From Pseudoflavitalea rhizosphaerae (GTDB lineage Bacteria > Bacteroidota > Bacteroidia > Chitinophagales > Chitinophagaceae), in assembly GCF_003991355.1 (NCBI RefSeq), contig NZ_RCSU01000010.1, forward strand, positions 1-64,000: a stretch of DNA of 64,000 nucleotides. Reading direction: 5' to 3'. The position numbers and the translations under genes are program-made. Below, one piece after another: positions 25,860 to 35,900 of the stretch (its first letter is position 1; each line of letters starts with the position of its first letter). The notes beneath the pieces were generated by a model. That model did not search any database and was not told the origin of the DNA. It saw only the letters and a list, made by a program, of their open reading frames with translations.

Positions 25860-26174
25860 AATTCGGTGATTTTGATTTTTGCAAAAAAATACCAGTCAAT
25901 ATATTACGCCTAAATATACTATTTTAAACAGTACAGTATTTGTAGCCAAATACCCTATTATGTCACCCTTGATTGGGATCAATTTGTTCAATATCTATTT
26001 ATAATCTTTTGTACATAATGGCAGAACATATTACAAACGGCTTTGAAAACAGAGTTGAAACTCATAATTTGTTATCTTTAAGAGGATCTACAGACACAAA
26101 AAGCACGCAGTGGTTTCTCTTGCAAAAAGGAAACCACCTGGTCAAAAGGCCAGTTTCCATAAAACCATTACCAT
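25860..26174 (+). promoter_or_regulatory. 315-bp divergent spacer with a candidate promoter
   Basis: The spacer is AT-rich and holds no ORF of note. On the plus strand TTTG at 26042-26045 is followed, 19 nt later, by TAATTTG at 26065-26071, close to the Bacteroidetes -33/-7 pattern though one base short. It would serve the response regulator starting at 26175. Confidence 0.35.
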
Positions 26175-26843
26175 ATGCCTACTTCTGAATATTTTCTGAT
26201 AGCCGAAGACCACGGTCTTACAAACATGGGCTATACGCTCTTCATGGACCTTCATTTCCGCGACAGCAATTATAAAATAGTGAACACGATGAAGGACCTC
26301 CAGGAGATCCTGGAGCAACAGGGCCATCGCTTCACTTTTGCCATCTGGGACCTGGAACTGACCGATGATGATATGACCAATAAGATCGATTTCATCGAGG
26401 AAACGGTACAGAAATTCCCTTCCATGTACATCCTGATCGTAACAACAAAGAATAAGCTACGTCATGTCAACCAGCTTTATGGAGCCGGTATCCGCGGGTT
26501 CCTGGTGAAAGACTCAAAAGAAACAGAGATCCTGAATGCGATCCAGACTGTATTGAGCGGACAGATCTTCGAGAGCAAGCTGGTAAAGCAGTACCGGGCT
26601 ATGAACGGCTCCGATACAAAATCGAACTCTCCCGCAGAACCCAATCCCTTCCTCAGTTTGTCCAGAAGAGAACAACAGGTTTTGCGGCAGATCCTGGAAG
26701 GACAAAGACTGAAGGATATCTCTTCCGATATAGGAGTAAAGCAAAGCACCATCGCCACCTACAAGCACCGCTTGCTGGAGAAGGTGAATGCGCGGAACAT
26801 CATCGAGCTGCACGAGATGGCGCGGCTACACAATTTCGTTTAA
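26175..26843 (+). CDS. NarL/LuxR-family response regulator
   Basis: This 222-aa regulator has a receiver domain (IAEDHGLTNMG with the acidic pair, FAIWDLELTDDD with the likely phospho-acceptor Asp near residue 58, and the LVKDS lysine). A LuxR-type HTH follows at about residues 160-220 (LSRREQQVLRQILEGQRLKDISSDIG, NARNIIELHEMA). The receiver is shorter than usual around the acceptor. It is convergent with the sensor kinase next door, 3 bp between stops, so the pair may or may not be functional partners. Confidence 0.88.
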   Translation: MPTSEYFLIAEDHGLTNMGYTLFMDLHFRDSNYKIVNTMKDLQEILEQQGHRFTFAIWDLELTDDDMTNKIDFIEETVQKFPSMYILIVTTKNKLRHVNQLYGAGIRGFLVKDSKETEILNAIQTVLSGQIFESKLVKQYRAMNGSDTKSNSPAEPNPFLSLSRREQQVLRQILEGQRLKDISSDIGVKQSTIATYKHRLLEKVNARNIIELHEMARLHNFV

Positions 26844-26845
26844 CT

Positions 26846-29800
26846 TTATTTCCGGGACATTTCATGTAATGGTGGCAGACCGATGGCAATGATCAGCCCG
26901 GTCTCGTGCTCACCTGCCTTGATCTCGATTTCCCCTTTCATCAATTGCACAAGGTCAAAGATGATCTGGTAACCGATATGCCATAACCTATGGCCGGAAT
27001 ACACGGCAGATGAATCATGGGAAGCCGAAGCGGTGATCAGTTGTTCGCGGAGCTCTGTGTCCATACTCGCCCCATTGTCTTTTACGATCAGTACGGTATA
27101 CCCCTGTGTCTGGGATGCCTCCACTTCAATCACACCATCTTTCATATTCTTGTTGGCATTCAGCACAAGGTTGAAAAGCAGGTGGTGCAACAGATGAACT
27201 TTCGTTTGCATCTGCATATCTTCCGGAACACGATTGATCAATTCATTATTGCGCCACAAAAAGCGGTCGCCCAGCTCTTCCCTGATCTCTTCCACCACGG
27301 CATGAACATCGGCAGGCTCCACTGAAGTACTGTTGTCTGTGTCCTGGATATTGGACCATTGTATCAACTGATCGGAAAGGATCAGCAGGTTTCGCGTGGC
27401 ATCGTTGATCTCCTTCATTACGGTCCTGATTGTATCCGGGCTCACTTTATCCAGGTTGCGCGAGATCATGCCTGATACTTTTTCGATGGAAGCCACAGGC
27501 ACGGTAATATCGTGCATCAATACATGCATCACTTTCGCTTTATATAAATTGGAAGCATCCAGCATCGCATTGCCTTCCTCCATCAGTGTGAGTGTTTCAG
27601 ATAATACTTCATCTTTCTTCCGGTTGACGCGCAACAGATTTTTGAGGAAAGTGAAATGAAGGGTAGTGAAGATGATGAGGCCCATCAGCAGCAACATCGC
27701 CAATGCCCAGCACCACCAGGTTTCGTACCAGTAGAGACCGATCCTGAATGGAATTGCTTTCTCGATATATTTCCCGTCCACCGCATTGTACCGGCGGATA
27801 TACAGAGTATGATCGCCACCGCCGACCTGCTCCTGCTCAGTGACCAGACGGTTCCCTTCCACTACTTTCCATGCTGACCGCTCATCGATCCTGTATTCCA
27901 CCCGCAGGGAATAAGGATTGCCCCAGCATGCCTGGTTGAATATCCATTTGAGATCGCGATGCTCTTTCTCAAATTCCCAAATGCCTTCACCGGCCGGCTT
28001 GATGTATTTGTGATCGGGCGTTTCCGCATAATCGATGAAAAAGGGCTCAGACAGGACTTTGCCGGGAATGGTATTTGGAGAGAACCGCAGCACGCCGTTG
28101 ATGGTGGATAAGAGCAACTCATCTTTCCACCGGGTGAAGACCGGTTGTGCGCCACCGTTAAATTCATTCGTCATTAACCCCTCCTGCCTGTCGAAATAAT
28201 CATAATGCAGGATATCTCTGCTGCCGGGATGGTCTATGAAATGCATGAGCAATGATTTTTGCACCCGGAATAGTCCTTTATTGGTAGGCAACCAGATATT
28301 CCGGCTGCTGTCTTCGATCAGGGCATGGGTGCTCGACAAATAACTGCTGGCATCCTGCGGGAAAAAAACGACAGAGTCCTTTTCCGGAAGATAGGCGCCA
28401 AATCCATGTCCATACGTGCTGAACCAGCAAACAGGATATTGAGGATCTGCCGCTACGAAGCGGGCTTCCATATTGCGGGTTTGCGGTACAAAGGCCCAGC
28501 GGCCGGTGGCTTCATCCAGTTTCACAACGCCACGTTCGGTTGCCAGGTAGATAAATCTTCCCTTGCGGGTGAAATAACAGGGATGCGGCATTTTGCTGCG
28601 GGGCGAATGGATGCATACATAATATCGCCCCTGGAAGAAATAGCCCCATTGGTAAGTTTCCATTACCCAAAGCTTTTGCGTGGCAGTGTCCAGCCATACA
28701 AAGCAGATCCTGTTGTCTTTCCGGCTGGTGTCGGATTTCCTGTAGAAAATACTGGCAGGCCCACCACCCGGCGGCTGGTATTGTACCGTATTTTCATTGC
28801 ACCAGTAATAGCCGCCGGTGCTGTCGCGCACAAATGGAGAATACATACTGTTCTTCTCCTGCGTATAGGCGGCGCCGTTATTCAACAGGTTGAAAGTAAC
28901 ACCCCTGCTGGTGAGCAGCTGGTTACTGTCTTTCAGGATCTGTGCATATACGCTGTTGATATTGAGGGCCAGGTCCGGCGCCAGCAACTGTTTGAAATTA
29001 TTCTTCCTGAAAACGAAAAGCCCTTCCGTGGATGTTCCGATAAAGAGTGTCCGGTGACGCGGATAGAAAAGAATGGTGCTGATAGACCTGGGCATTTGCT
29101 CTACAGCCACATGGTATGCAGGATATAGACCGCTGTCATCCGATCCCAGTACATACAGTTCCCTCCCTCTGGAAACAATGGCCTGATCGTTCAGCTCATT
29201 GTAATAAAGCTGTGTATTGCCCCCTGCATTGCGGATCTCCTCCAGCCTTGCCAGCGCTCCGGGCACCGGAACGGGCTGTTGTCCGCGCACATCATAGCAT
29301 ACGCCCTCCAGCCGGTTGTTCAAGATGTAGAGCAGCCCTCCGGAGCAGAAGATGCGGAGTGAATCTGACTGGAAGGGCAGTTGCTGCCGGAATCTTATCA
29401 GGCTGTCTGAATAGATCAGCAGTTCATTGCTTTTGCTGACTACGGCAAAGCGATTATTGGGAATGGCTGTAACGAAATAATCATATAAGGTGGAGAGCCA
29501 GTTCTCCTGCTCCTTATAGTATGCTTTCTTTCCAAATGCATGCACTCCCAGCCGCGGGATCTGGTCTGTAGAATGCAGCACTCCGCGGAACCATACATAA
29601 AGGGAGTATTGCTGCCAGATCCAGGTGAGCGACTGGTTGATGCTGACATCCTGTGCCCCGATCTTCAGCAGCTGCGAATGAACATTCATAGCATACACGT
29701 CCCCGTTATAGGTACGGAACAGGTTCACCAGTTTATTGGTAAGAAGGCTATGATCATGATCGTGATTGAAGCTTCTGAGGGAGATCCCATTGTAACGGAC

Positions 29801-30013
29801 GAGCCCGCCGAAGGTAGCCAGCCAGAGCATGCCTGAGCTGGTATCGATATATTGGGTGATGATGGAATTCTGAGGCAGACCGCTATTGTCATTGAGCGTA
29901 TTCACCAGCAGGTAAGGATCCGGAGAACTGGTTTGCTGTGATCTAACGCAAATGGGCACACTAATCAGCAGGAGCAGCAGTAAGGCTTGGCAAACCCTTG
30001 TGGTTACAGACAT
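26846..30013 (-). CDS. Two-component sensor kinase with beta-propeller sensor
   Basis: This large membrane kinase of 1055 aa starts at ATG 30013 with a clear signal peptide (VCQALLLLLLISVPICVRSQ). The periplasmic part has Reg_prop-type propeller blades (GLPQNSIITQYIDTSSGMLWLATFGGLVRYNG, IWLPTNKGLFRV) and a Y_Y_Y domain near residues 660-750. One membrane helix lies near residues 761-784. The kinase core has MHDITVPVASIE with the phospho-His near residue 832, and an ATPase domain with N box (LVLNANKNM) and DNGASM. The glycine-rich second box is degenerate (SGHRLWHIG). Unlike hybrid two-component systems of Bacteroides it lacks receiver and AraC domains. The longer frame to 30238 is not expected to be translated. 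Confidence 0.9.
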   Translation of the reverse strand: MSVTTRVCQALLLLLLISVPICVRSQQTSSPDPYLLVNTLNDNSGLPQNSIITQYIDTSSGMLWLATFGGLVRYNGISLRSFNHDHDHSLLTNKLVNLFRTYNGDVYAMNVHSQLLKIGAQDVSINQSLTWIWQQYSLYVWFRGVLHSTDQIPRLGVHAFGKKAYYKEQENWLSTLYDYFVTAIPNNRFAVVSKSNELLIYSDSLIRFRQQLPFQSDSLRIFCSGGLLYILNNRLEGVCYDVRGQQPVPVPGALARLEEIRNAGGNTQLYYNELNDQAIVSRGRELYVLGSDDSGLYPAYHVAVEQMPRSISTILFYPRHRTLFIGTSTEGLFVFRKNNFKQLLAPDLALNINSVYAQILKDSNQLLTSRGVTFNLLNNGAAYTQEKNSMYSPFVRDSTGGYYWCNENTVQYQPPGGGPASIFYRKSDTSRKDNRICFVWLDTATQKLWVMETYQWGYFFQGRYYVCIHSPRSKMPHPCYFTRKGRFIYLATERGVVKLDEATGRWAFVPQTRNMEARFVAADPQYPVCWFSTYGHGFGAYLPEKDSVVFFPQDASSYLSSTHALIEDSSRNIWLPTNKGLFRVQKSLLMHFIDHPGSRDILHYDYFDRQEGLMTNEFNGGAQPVFTRWKDELLLSTINGVLRFSPNTIPGKVLSEPFFIDYAETPDHKYIKPAGEGIWEFEKEHRDLKWIFNQACWGNPYSLRVEYRIDERSAWKVVEGNRLVTEQEQVGGGDHTLYIRRYNAVDGKYIEKAIPFRIGLYWYETWWCWALAMLLLMGLIIFTTLHFTFLKNLLRVNRKKDEVLSETLTLMEEGNAMLDASNLYKAKVMHVLMHDITVPVASIEKVSGMISRNLDKVSPDTIRTVMKEINDATRNLLILSDQLIQWSNIQDTDNSTSVEPADVHAVVEEIREELGDRFLWRNNELINRVPEDMQMQTKVHLLHHLLFNLVLNANKNMKDGVIEVEASQTQGYTVLIVKDNGASMDTELREQLITASASHDSSAVYSGHRLWHIGYQIIFDLVQLMKGEIEIKAGEHETGLIIAIGLPPLHEMSRK

Positions 30014-30236
30014 AGTAGAAAAGGTAAATGGCAATATTGGACGGGTTATTGAAGCAATGAATATAATGAATTCCGCTGATTGTAAAGAAAATACTACAAT
30101 CTGTATTTTAACGTGAAACGTAAGTTTACATTGTAATCCTCCCACAGTAATCAAGCGGAGGTTCCCAACCAGGTAGTCCTTAAATTTGGAAGTTTTTGCT
30201 GAAGGAAAGAAGATTCTAAAGATTAAGGAGGAAACC

Positions 30237-30692
30237 ATGAGCCACAGGAATTCTAATACAGACGAAATCGTTCAACAATTCAGATCGGGTAATACCGACA
30301 CATTTGCAATCATTTTTCACCAGTTCTATTTAGAGATCATCTTTTTTGCCAAACAGATTTTGGACAAACCCAGGGAAGCAGAAAGAATTGTAGAGAATAC
30401 GTTTATAGGTCTTTGGAAATCACATATGCAATTCGAAAACTGGAAAGCCATCAAGGCTTATCTATATAAAAATGTGAGAGATGCCTGCTTTGGAATGATC
30501 GAGATTGGACAGAAGGGGATCAAGGATGACGGTTTATCCGTTTATGTGTGGCGGGATGCCACCCAGTTCATGGAAAAAGAACTGAGCCGGCCGGGACCAT
30601 GGAGAGAGCTCTCCTACAATCCCGCTGAAAATCTGCCACCGCTGGCCAAAGAATATTTCCAGCAACTGAGGCAGGAAAAATCAAAAAACTGA
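30237..30692 (+). CDS. Sigma-like protein with region 2 only
   Basis: This 151-aa product aligns with ECF sigma region 2 (EIVQQFRSGNTDTFAIIFHQFY, REAERIVENTFIGLWKSHMQF, WKAIKAYLYKNVRDACFGMI). After about residue 90, where region 4 should begin, the sequence is unrelated (VWRDATQFMEKELSRPGPW) and ends SKN. The start ATG 30237 is preceded by AAGGAGG at 8 nt, an unusually strong Shine-Dalgarno sequence for this genome. It could be an anti-sigma decoy, a sigma relic or a divergent factor. A terminator and a complete ECF factor follow. Confidence 0.7.
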   Translation: MSHRNSNTDEIVQQFRSGNTDTFAIIFHQFYLEIIFFAKQILDKPREAERIVENTFIGLWKSHMQFENWKAIKAYLYKNVRDACFGMIEIGQKGIKDDGLSVYVWRDATQFMEKELSRPGPWRELSYNPAENLPPLAKEYFQQLRQEKSKN

Positions 30693-30748
30693 ATTCAAAC
30701 TTTTTTTAGGATAAGGGTTAATGTGTTAATGGAAATGATTAGTAAACC

Positions 30749-30782
30749 ATCCCTGGTATTCTTGCCGGGGATCTTTTTTTTT
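30749..30782 (+). terminator. Rho-independent terminator
   Basis: The stem ATCCCTGG / CCGGGGAT with one G-U pair and an 8-nt loop is followed by a C and nine T. It closes the transcript of the region-2-only sigma-like gene, so the next sigma gene probably has its own promoter. Confidence 0.85.
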
Positions 30783-30830
30783 ATGCCATATCGGATTTTT
30801 TGTGAACTTTAAGCATCACAAAGGCACTGA

Positions 30831-31433
30831 TTGGTTAACAAATACCCTGATACCGCAAGAGATCTGATGGCACAGATCGTTGCAGGCAATGAGTCTGCCT
30901 TTAAAACTTTGTTCAATGCCTACAGCAAGCGCCTTTTCTCCTTCGCACTGGCCATGACCAAATCCTCCGCCGATGCAGAAGAGATCATCCAGGAATGTTT
31001 TACACGCCTCTGGGTCCAGCGGAACCAGCTTCCCGCCATCGATTCACCAGAAGCCTACCTCTACCGGATGGTCCGCAACCGGACCCTCGATCATCTACGC
31101 AAAATCTCACGCGAACAAAAAATGATCAACCAGGTCTGGACCAATCTCTCCCAGCCTGATCGCTCACTGGAGGAATTCATCCTCACGCGCGAATACCAGC
31201 AACTGATCGATCAGGCCCTGAGTCAGCTCCCCCTTCAAAAACAACAGGTATACCGCCTCAGCCGCGAACAGGAACACTCACACGAAGAAATTGCAGCCAT
31301 CACCGGCCTCTCCAAAAGCCGCGTGAACAATATCATCACGGAAACACTAAAGTTCATCAAAGCGCATCTCGACAAACATTCCGGCGAACTCGGCATGATC
31401 TTCTGGATCTACGCCTGGAACCATTTCCGCTGA
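30831..31433 (+). CDS. ECF RNA polymerase sigma factor
   Basis: This is a complete ECF factor of 200 aa. Region 2 is FKTLFNAYSKRLFSFALAMT, then ADAEEIIQECFTRLW and AYLYRMVRNRTLDHLRK. Region 4 is QLPLQKQQVYRLSREQEHSHEEIAAITGL with SKSRVNNIITETLKFI. The start is uncertain: TTG 30831 gives MVNKYPDTARDL, and ATG 30867 gives MAQIVAGNESAF and is preceded by a weak AAGAGA. It is followed by FecR, SusC and SusD genes, the standard order of a cell-surface-signalled uptake locus, so its likely target is the SusCD operon itself. Confidence 0.9.
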   Translation: MVNKYPDTARDLMAQIVAGNESAFKTLFNAYSKRLFSFALAMTKSSADAEEIIQECFTRLWVQRNQLPAIDSPEAYLYRMVRNRTLDHLRKISREQKMINQVWTNLSQPDRSLEEFILTREYQQLIDQALSQLPLQKQQVYRLSREQEHSHEEIAAITGLSKSRVNNIITETLKFIKAHLDKHSGELGMIFWIYAWNHFR

Positions 31434-31528
31434 TTTGACTTTTTTTTCTTCCGCACGGTTATTCAATTATCCGCCATTCGTCATACAACAAACCATGTCT
31501 GATCCATCACAGGCAAACTAACAACTGT

Positions 31529-32725
31529 ATGTCAACAACACCAGGCAGATTCAATTATCTCTTCTCACGCTATACCAGCAACCAGTGCAGCCGCGCCGAG
31601 TTGCAGGAGCTGTTCGATCAGTTCAGGAAAATGGAGCCGGATTTGATACATCCTTACATGGATTCGCTCTATGAAAACATTTCCCCCGGATCGGCGGCTG
31701 ATAAAATAGACTGGGACGAGCTCTACGAAAAGATCACGGAGCAACAGCAACCTGTAAGAAGAGTGCTCACACTGAAAAGGATCGCAGTGGCAGCTTCCAT
31801 CATGGCGATCGCCACAACCGCGGCCTGGTACCTGTTTTCACGCAGCGATGAAACACAAACGCCTCCCCCTGTCATTGCAGCCACTACAGATATCCCGCCC
31901 GGACGAGATGTTGCCATGCTCACCCTGGCTGATGGCACACAGGTGATGCTGGACAGTACAACTAACGGTCATATTGCCGAACAGGGCGGCATACGCATCC
32001 TCAAACAGGCAGACGGCGAACTGAGCTACCTTTCACTGAACGGGCAGTCGAATGCAGCAGGTATGCTCAATACATTAAGTACGCCGCGGGGCGGACATTA
32101 TCGTTTAACCCTGCCCGATGGAAGCAAAGTCTGGCTCAACGCGGCTTCTTCCATCCGCTACCCCGCTGCCTTCAACAACAAAGAGCGAAGAGTGGAGATC
32201 ACCGGTGAAGCTTATTTTGAAGTGGCGAAATTCAGGAACCTTCCATTCTATGTACAATCACCACATGGCGAGATCCGGGTACTCGGTACAAAATTTAACG
32301 TCAACGCCTATGCGAATGAACCGGTAGTAACCACTACACTGCTGGAAGGAAAGATCGGTCTCACCACCAGCTTCCGGAAAACACCAGTGATCCTGGAGCC
32401 CGGAGACCAGGCAATCTTTTCCCATGACAATACTTCCCAACCAGATTATTTGAACGAAATAAAAATACAAAAAGCAGATACCGGGCCCGTGATTGCCTGG
32501 ACGCAGAACGCATTCGTGTTCTCCAATACCAACCTGGCGGTTGCCATGCGGCAGATCGAGCGCTGGTACGATGTGGATGTGGTACTGAAGGGAGACCTGG
32601 CCAATGAAGCCATCATGGCCAACCTTTCGAGGAACATTCCCATCTCACGCGTGATGCATAAGCTCAGTCTCACAGGCCATCTGCATTTCACCATCGAAGG
32701 AAAAAAGATTATAGTAACCCGCTAA
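31529..32725 (+). CDS. FecR-family anti-sigma factor
   Basis: This 398-aa transmembrane protein couples the SusC receptor to the sigma factor. The cytoplasmic N-terminus has NYLFSRYTSNQCSRAELQEL. One membrane helix is at about residues 85-105 (IAVAASIMAIATTAAWYLF). The FecR domain follows (TLPDGSKVWLNAASSIRYP, GEAYFEVAKFRN, VLGTKFNVNAYANE), and a DUF4974-like C-terminal domain ends the protein (AFVFSNTNLAVAMRQIERWY). The spacer before susC (180 bp to the chosen start) contains a CCACAG / CTGTGG hairpin. Confidence 0.93.
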   Translation: MSTTPGRFNYLFSRYTSNQCSRAELQELFDQFRKMEPDLIHPYMDSLYENISPGSAADKIDWDELYEKITEQQQPVRRVLTLKRIAVAASIMAIATTAAWYLFSRSDETQTPPPVIAATTDIPPGRDVAMLTLADGTQVMLDSTTNGHIAEQGGIRILKQADGELSYLSLNGQSNAAGMLNTLSTPRGGHYRLTLPDGSKVWLNAASSIRYPAAFNNKERRVEITGEAYFEVAKFRNLPFYVQSPHGEIRVLGTKFNVNAYANEPVVTTTLLEGKIGLTTSFRKTPVILEPGDQAIFSHDNTSQPDYLNEIKIQKADTGPVIAWTQNAFVFSNTNLAVAMRQIERWYDVDVVLKGDLANEAIMANLSRNIPISRVMHKLSLTGHLHFTIEGKKIIVTR

Positions 32726-32905
32726 ACCCATTGACTGCTGATGAAGTAAAAAAGGAAAAATGAAAAACTGAGCCCGCAAAAAACCCGGCAGCATTGCTAC
32801 TGACGGGTGGCCCACAGATGACTGGTACTCACCTGTGGCAATTCGGGCTACCATTTGACAAACCTGTTACAATTGCATTTGATTAACCCAAAACTAAACG
32901 AAGTT

Positions 32906-35900
32906 ATGCATTTAACTTGTAAGAATGCAGGCCTGTGCCGGCATTCCATTCAATTACCCGGGGCGCAGCAGACGCCCGGCAGACCCGCCGATTTCAGCCC
33001 GTTTCCCCGGTTACAACAAACACTGCGTATTATGAGGCTGCTTATGTTTTTTATGCTCGCAGGATTCCTGCAGGTTTCAGCCAGCGGAATATCCCAGACG
33101 GTAACGCTCTCCATGAAAAAAGCTCCTGCCGAAAAAGTGTTCCGCAGTATCGAACAACAAACCGGATTCACTTTCATCGTGTTCAAAAAAGACCTGGAAA
33201 AGATGCCATCCGTTACAATCCGGCTCGAGAATTCACCGCTGAAAGATGCACTGGACCAGTGTTTCGAGAACAGTTCATTCACTTATATCATCGACGACAA
33301 GAATATCATCGTGCAGGCAAGACAACCGATATCAATTGCATTTCCTCCATTGTACCCAACTTATATCATCTACAATGGAATAGTGAAAGACCATAACGGA
33401 CAAAAACTGCCCGGCGTAAATATCCAGGTGAAAGGCACACAAACCGGAACCGTCACCAGTATCGAAGGAGCCTTTTCCATCGATGCCAATCCCGGAAATA
33501 CCCTGGTGATCAGCGCCATCGGATACGAAACGGTGGAATACAAATTGGACAAAAATGAAACTGCCATTACCATCGTGATGAAGATCAAGACCAATATCAT
33601 GGACACGTCCGTGGTAACGGTGGTGAATACCGGCTACCAGAGCTTCAACCGCGACCGCGCCACCGGATCTTTCGGATATATCGGCAGTGTGGACCTCGAC
33701 AGGCAGATCGGCGCCATCGATATTACCCAGAAATTCCTGATGCTGCCCGGCGTGCAGCTAGTGAACGGTAATCCCATCATCCGCGGCAAAAGCTCACTCA
33801 ACGCATCGCAATCACCACTCCTTGTGATCGATGGCTTTGCCTCTGAGCTCGGGTACAGCAGTATCAATCCAAATGATGTTGAAAGTATCACCATCCTCCG
33901 CGACGCTTCCGCCGCATCCATCTGGGGAGCACGTGCTTCCAATGGCGTGATCGTGATCACCACCAAACAGGCAAAAAAAGGTGCAAGCCCTCCCGCATTC
34001 TCTTTCAGCTCCTCCATCCAGTTCCAGGAAATGCCCGATATCGGCGCCCTTCGCATTGCCAACGCCTCACAGCTCGTGGATGTGGAAATTGAAGCACTCG
34101 ATAAAGGCTGGTACAACCTCAACAACCCGGAAAACAATTCAGGCTATTCACGCGTGTACGAGATCTACCGCAACCAAAAGAATAACCTGATCACCGAAGA
34201 AGAAGCCAACAGACAATACAATGCCCTGCGGAACAACGACGCATGGTCCCAGAAAAACCTCTTCTTCCGAACCGGTCTGCTCACCAATCAGCACCTCTCG
34301 GTATCCGGCGCCACCAGCCAGAACAGGTATTATATTTCCATGAATTACCAGGATAACAAGTTCACCTCACGCCAGTCGGAATACAAGCGCATGAACCTGC
34401 TCGTGAAAAATAGTTACCAGATCATCCCACAACTCCGGTTCGATGCAGACCTCAACATCGCCTACCAGAAAGGTATGAACAATGGCCTGAGCACTTACGA
34501 ATTTGTACGGCAGCGCCGCTATGAAATGTTCCTGGATGAAAACGGAAACTATGTTCCTGCTTATGAACCTTACAGGTCTATCCAACGCAACCAGGAATTA
34601 ATAGACAAAGGGTATCTCGACTGGAACAAAAACCTCAAAAGAGATTTCGACAATTCAGACAAAACCTGGAGCTATTTTGCACCGCGCATCAACTTCAGCC
34701 TGGCATGGAATGCCACCCGGTCCCTCTCCCTGGAAACAAAATTCCAGTATGAACGAACCGAAAACAGGAATGATGATTACCAGAACCTGGAAGTATACAA
34801 TACCCGGAACCTGGTCAACCAGTTCACCATCATTGGACCAGATAACAAACCGGTTCACCAGCTACCACGTGGCCCCATCTTTTACCAGAACAGCTCCAGC
34901 TTACAGGCAGTCAACTGGAGGAACCAACTCAAATTTGACAAAGAATGGAACGGATCGCAACACCGCGTAAATGCCATTGCAGGTACTGAAATCACCAGGG
35001 TAAAATCACTGGAACGGAAAGACCGGTTCCATAATTACGACAAACAAAGACTCACCTACAGCCAGATCGACGCCAACAAACTGGCGGGAGGCGTTACCGG
35101 GTGGAATGGCCAGAATACTACTTACGCACCACTGTTCCAGCCAGTGATGGAAAAAGAGAACCGCCAGTTCTCCATGTATGCCAACGGTGCTTATACCTAC
35201 GACGACCGCATTATTTTTTCTGCCAGCGGACGCATCGATAAGTCCAACCTCTTTGGTGCAGCTACCAATGATAAAGCAACACCACTCTACAGCTTTGGCC
35301 TGGCCTGGAACCTGAGCAAAGAAAAATTCTTCCATGCAACTTTTGTAAACAACCTGAAACTCCGCGCCACTACCGGCCTCAATGGCAATATCGATAAATC
35401 CACCAGTAAAGTACTGGTAGGCATTCCCCGCACCAATAACTATTCTACCGGTGAAGACTACCTGGAAATCGAATTCCCTGAAAATGCCAGGCTTCGCTGG
35501 GAAAGTACCAGAAGCACCAACTTCGGTGTGGATGCCAGCCTCTTCAATAACCGCCTCGAACTGAGTGCCGACTACTACATCAAAAAGAGCTACGACCTGC
35601 TCGGATTTGTACAGGCAGACCCCTCTGTCGGCTTTGAAAGAGTGTACAAGAATACAGCCGAAGTCAGTAACAAAGGAATTGATATCCGCATCAGTGGCGA
35701 AATCCTGCCTAAAGGAGATATCCGGTGGACATCCACACTCAACCTTTCCGTTAATAAGAACAAGGTTACTAAAGTATATGTTCCCACACCTTCCATGACC
35801 AATTACCTCACCGGAGGAAAAAGCAGGGAGATAGAAGGAAAACCCATCGATTATTTCTACAGCTATAACTGGGCAGGGCTGAATGAAAATGGTGAACCAA

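Noticed and set aside
30014-30238. Upstream 75-residue extension of the large sensor kinase
   Set aside because: A typical signal peptide begins at ATG 30013, and the extension overlaps the divergent sigma-like gene's upstream region.
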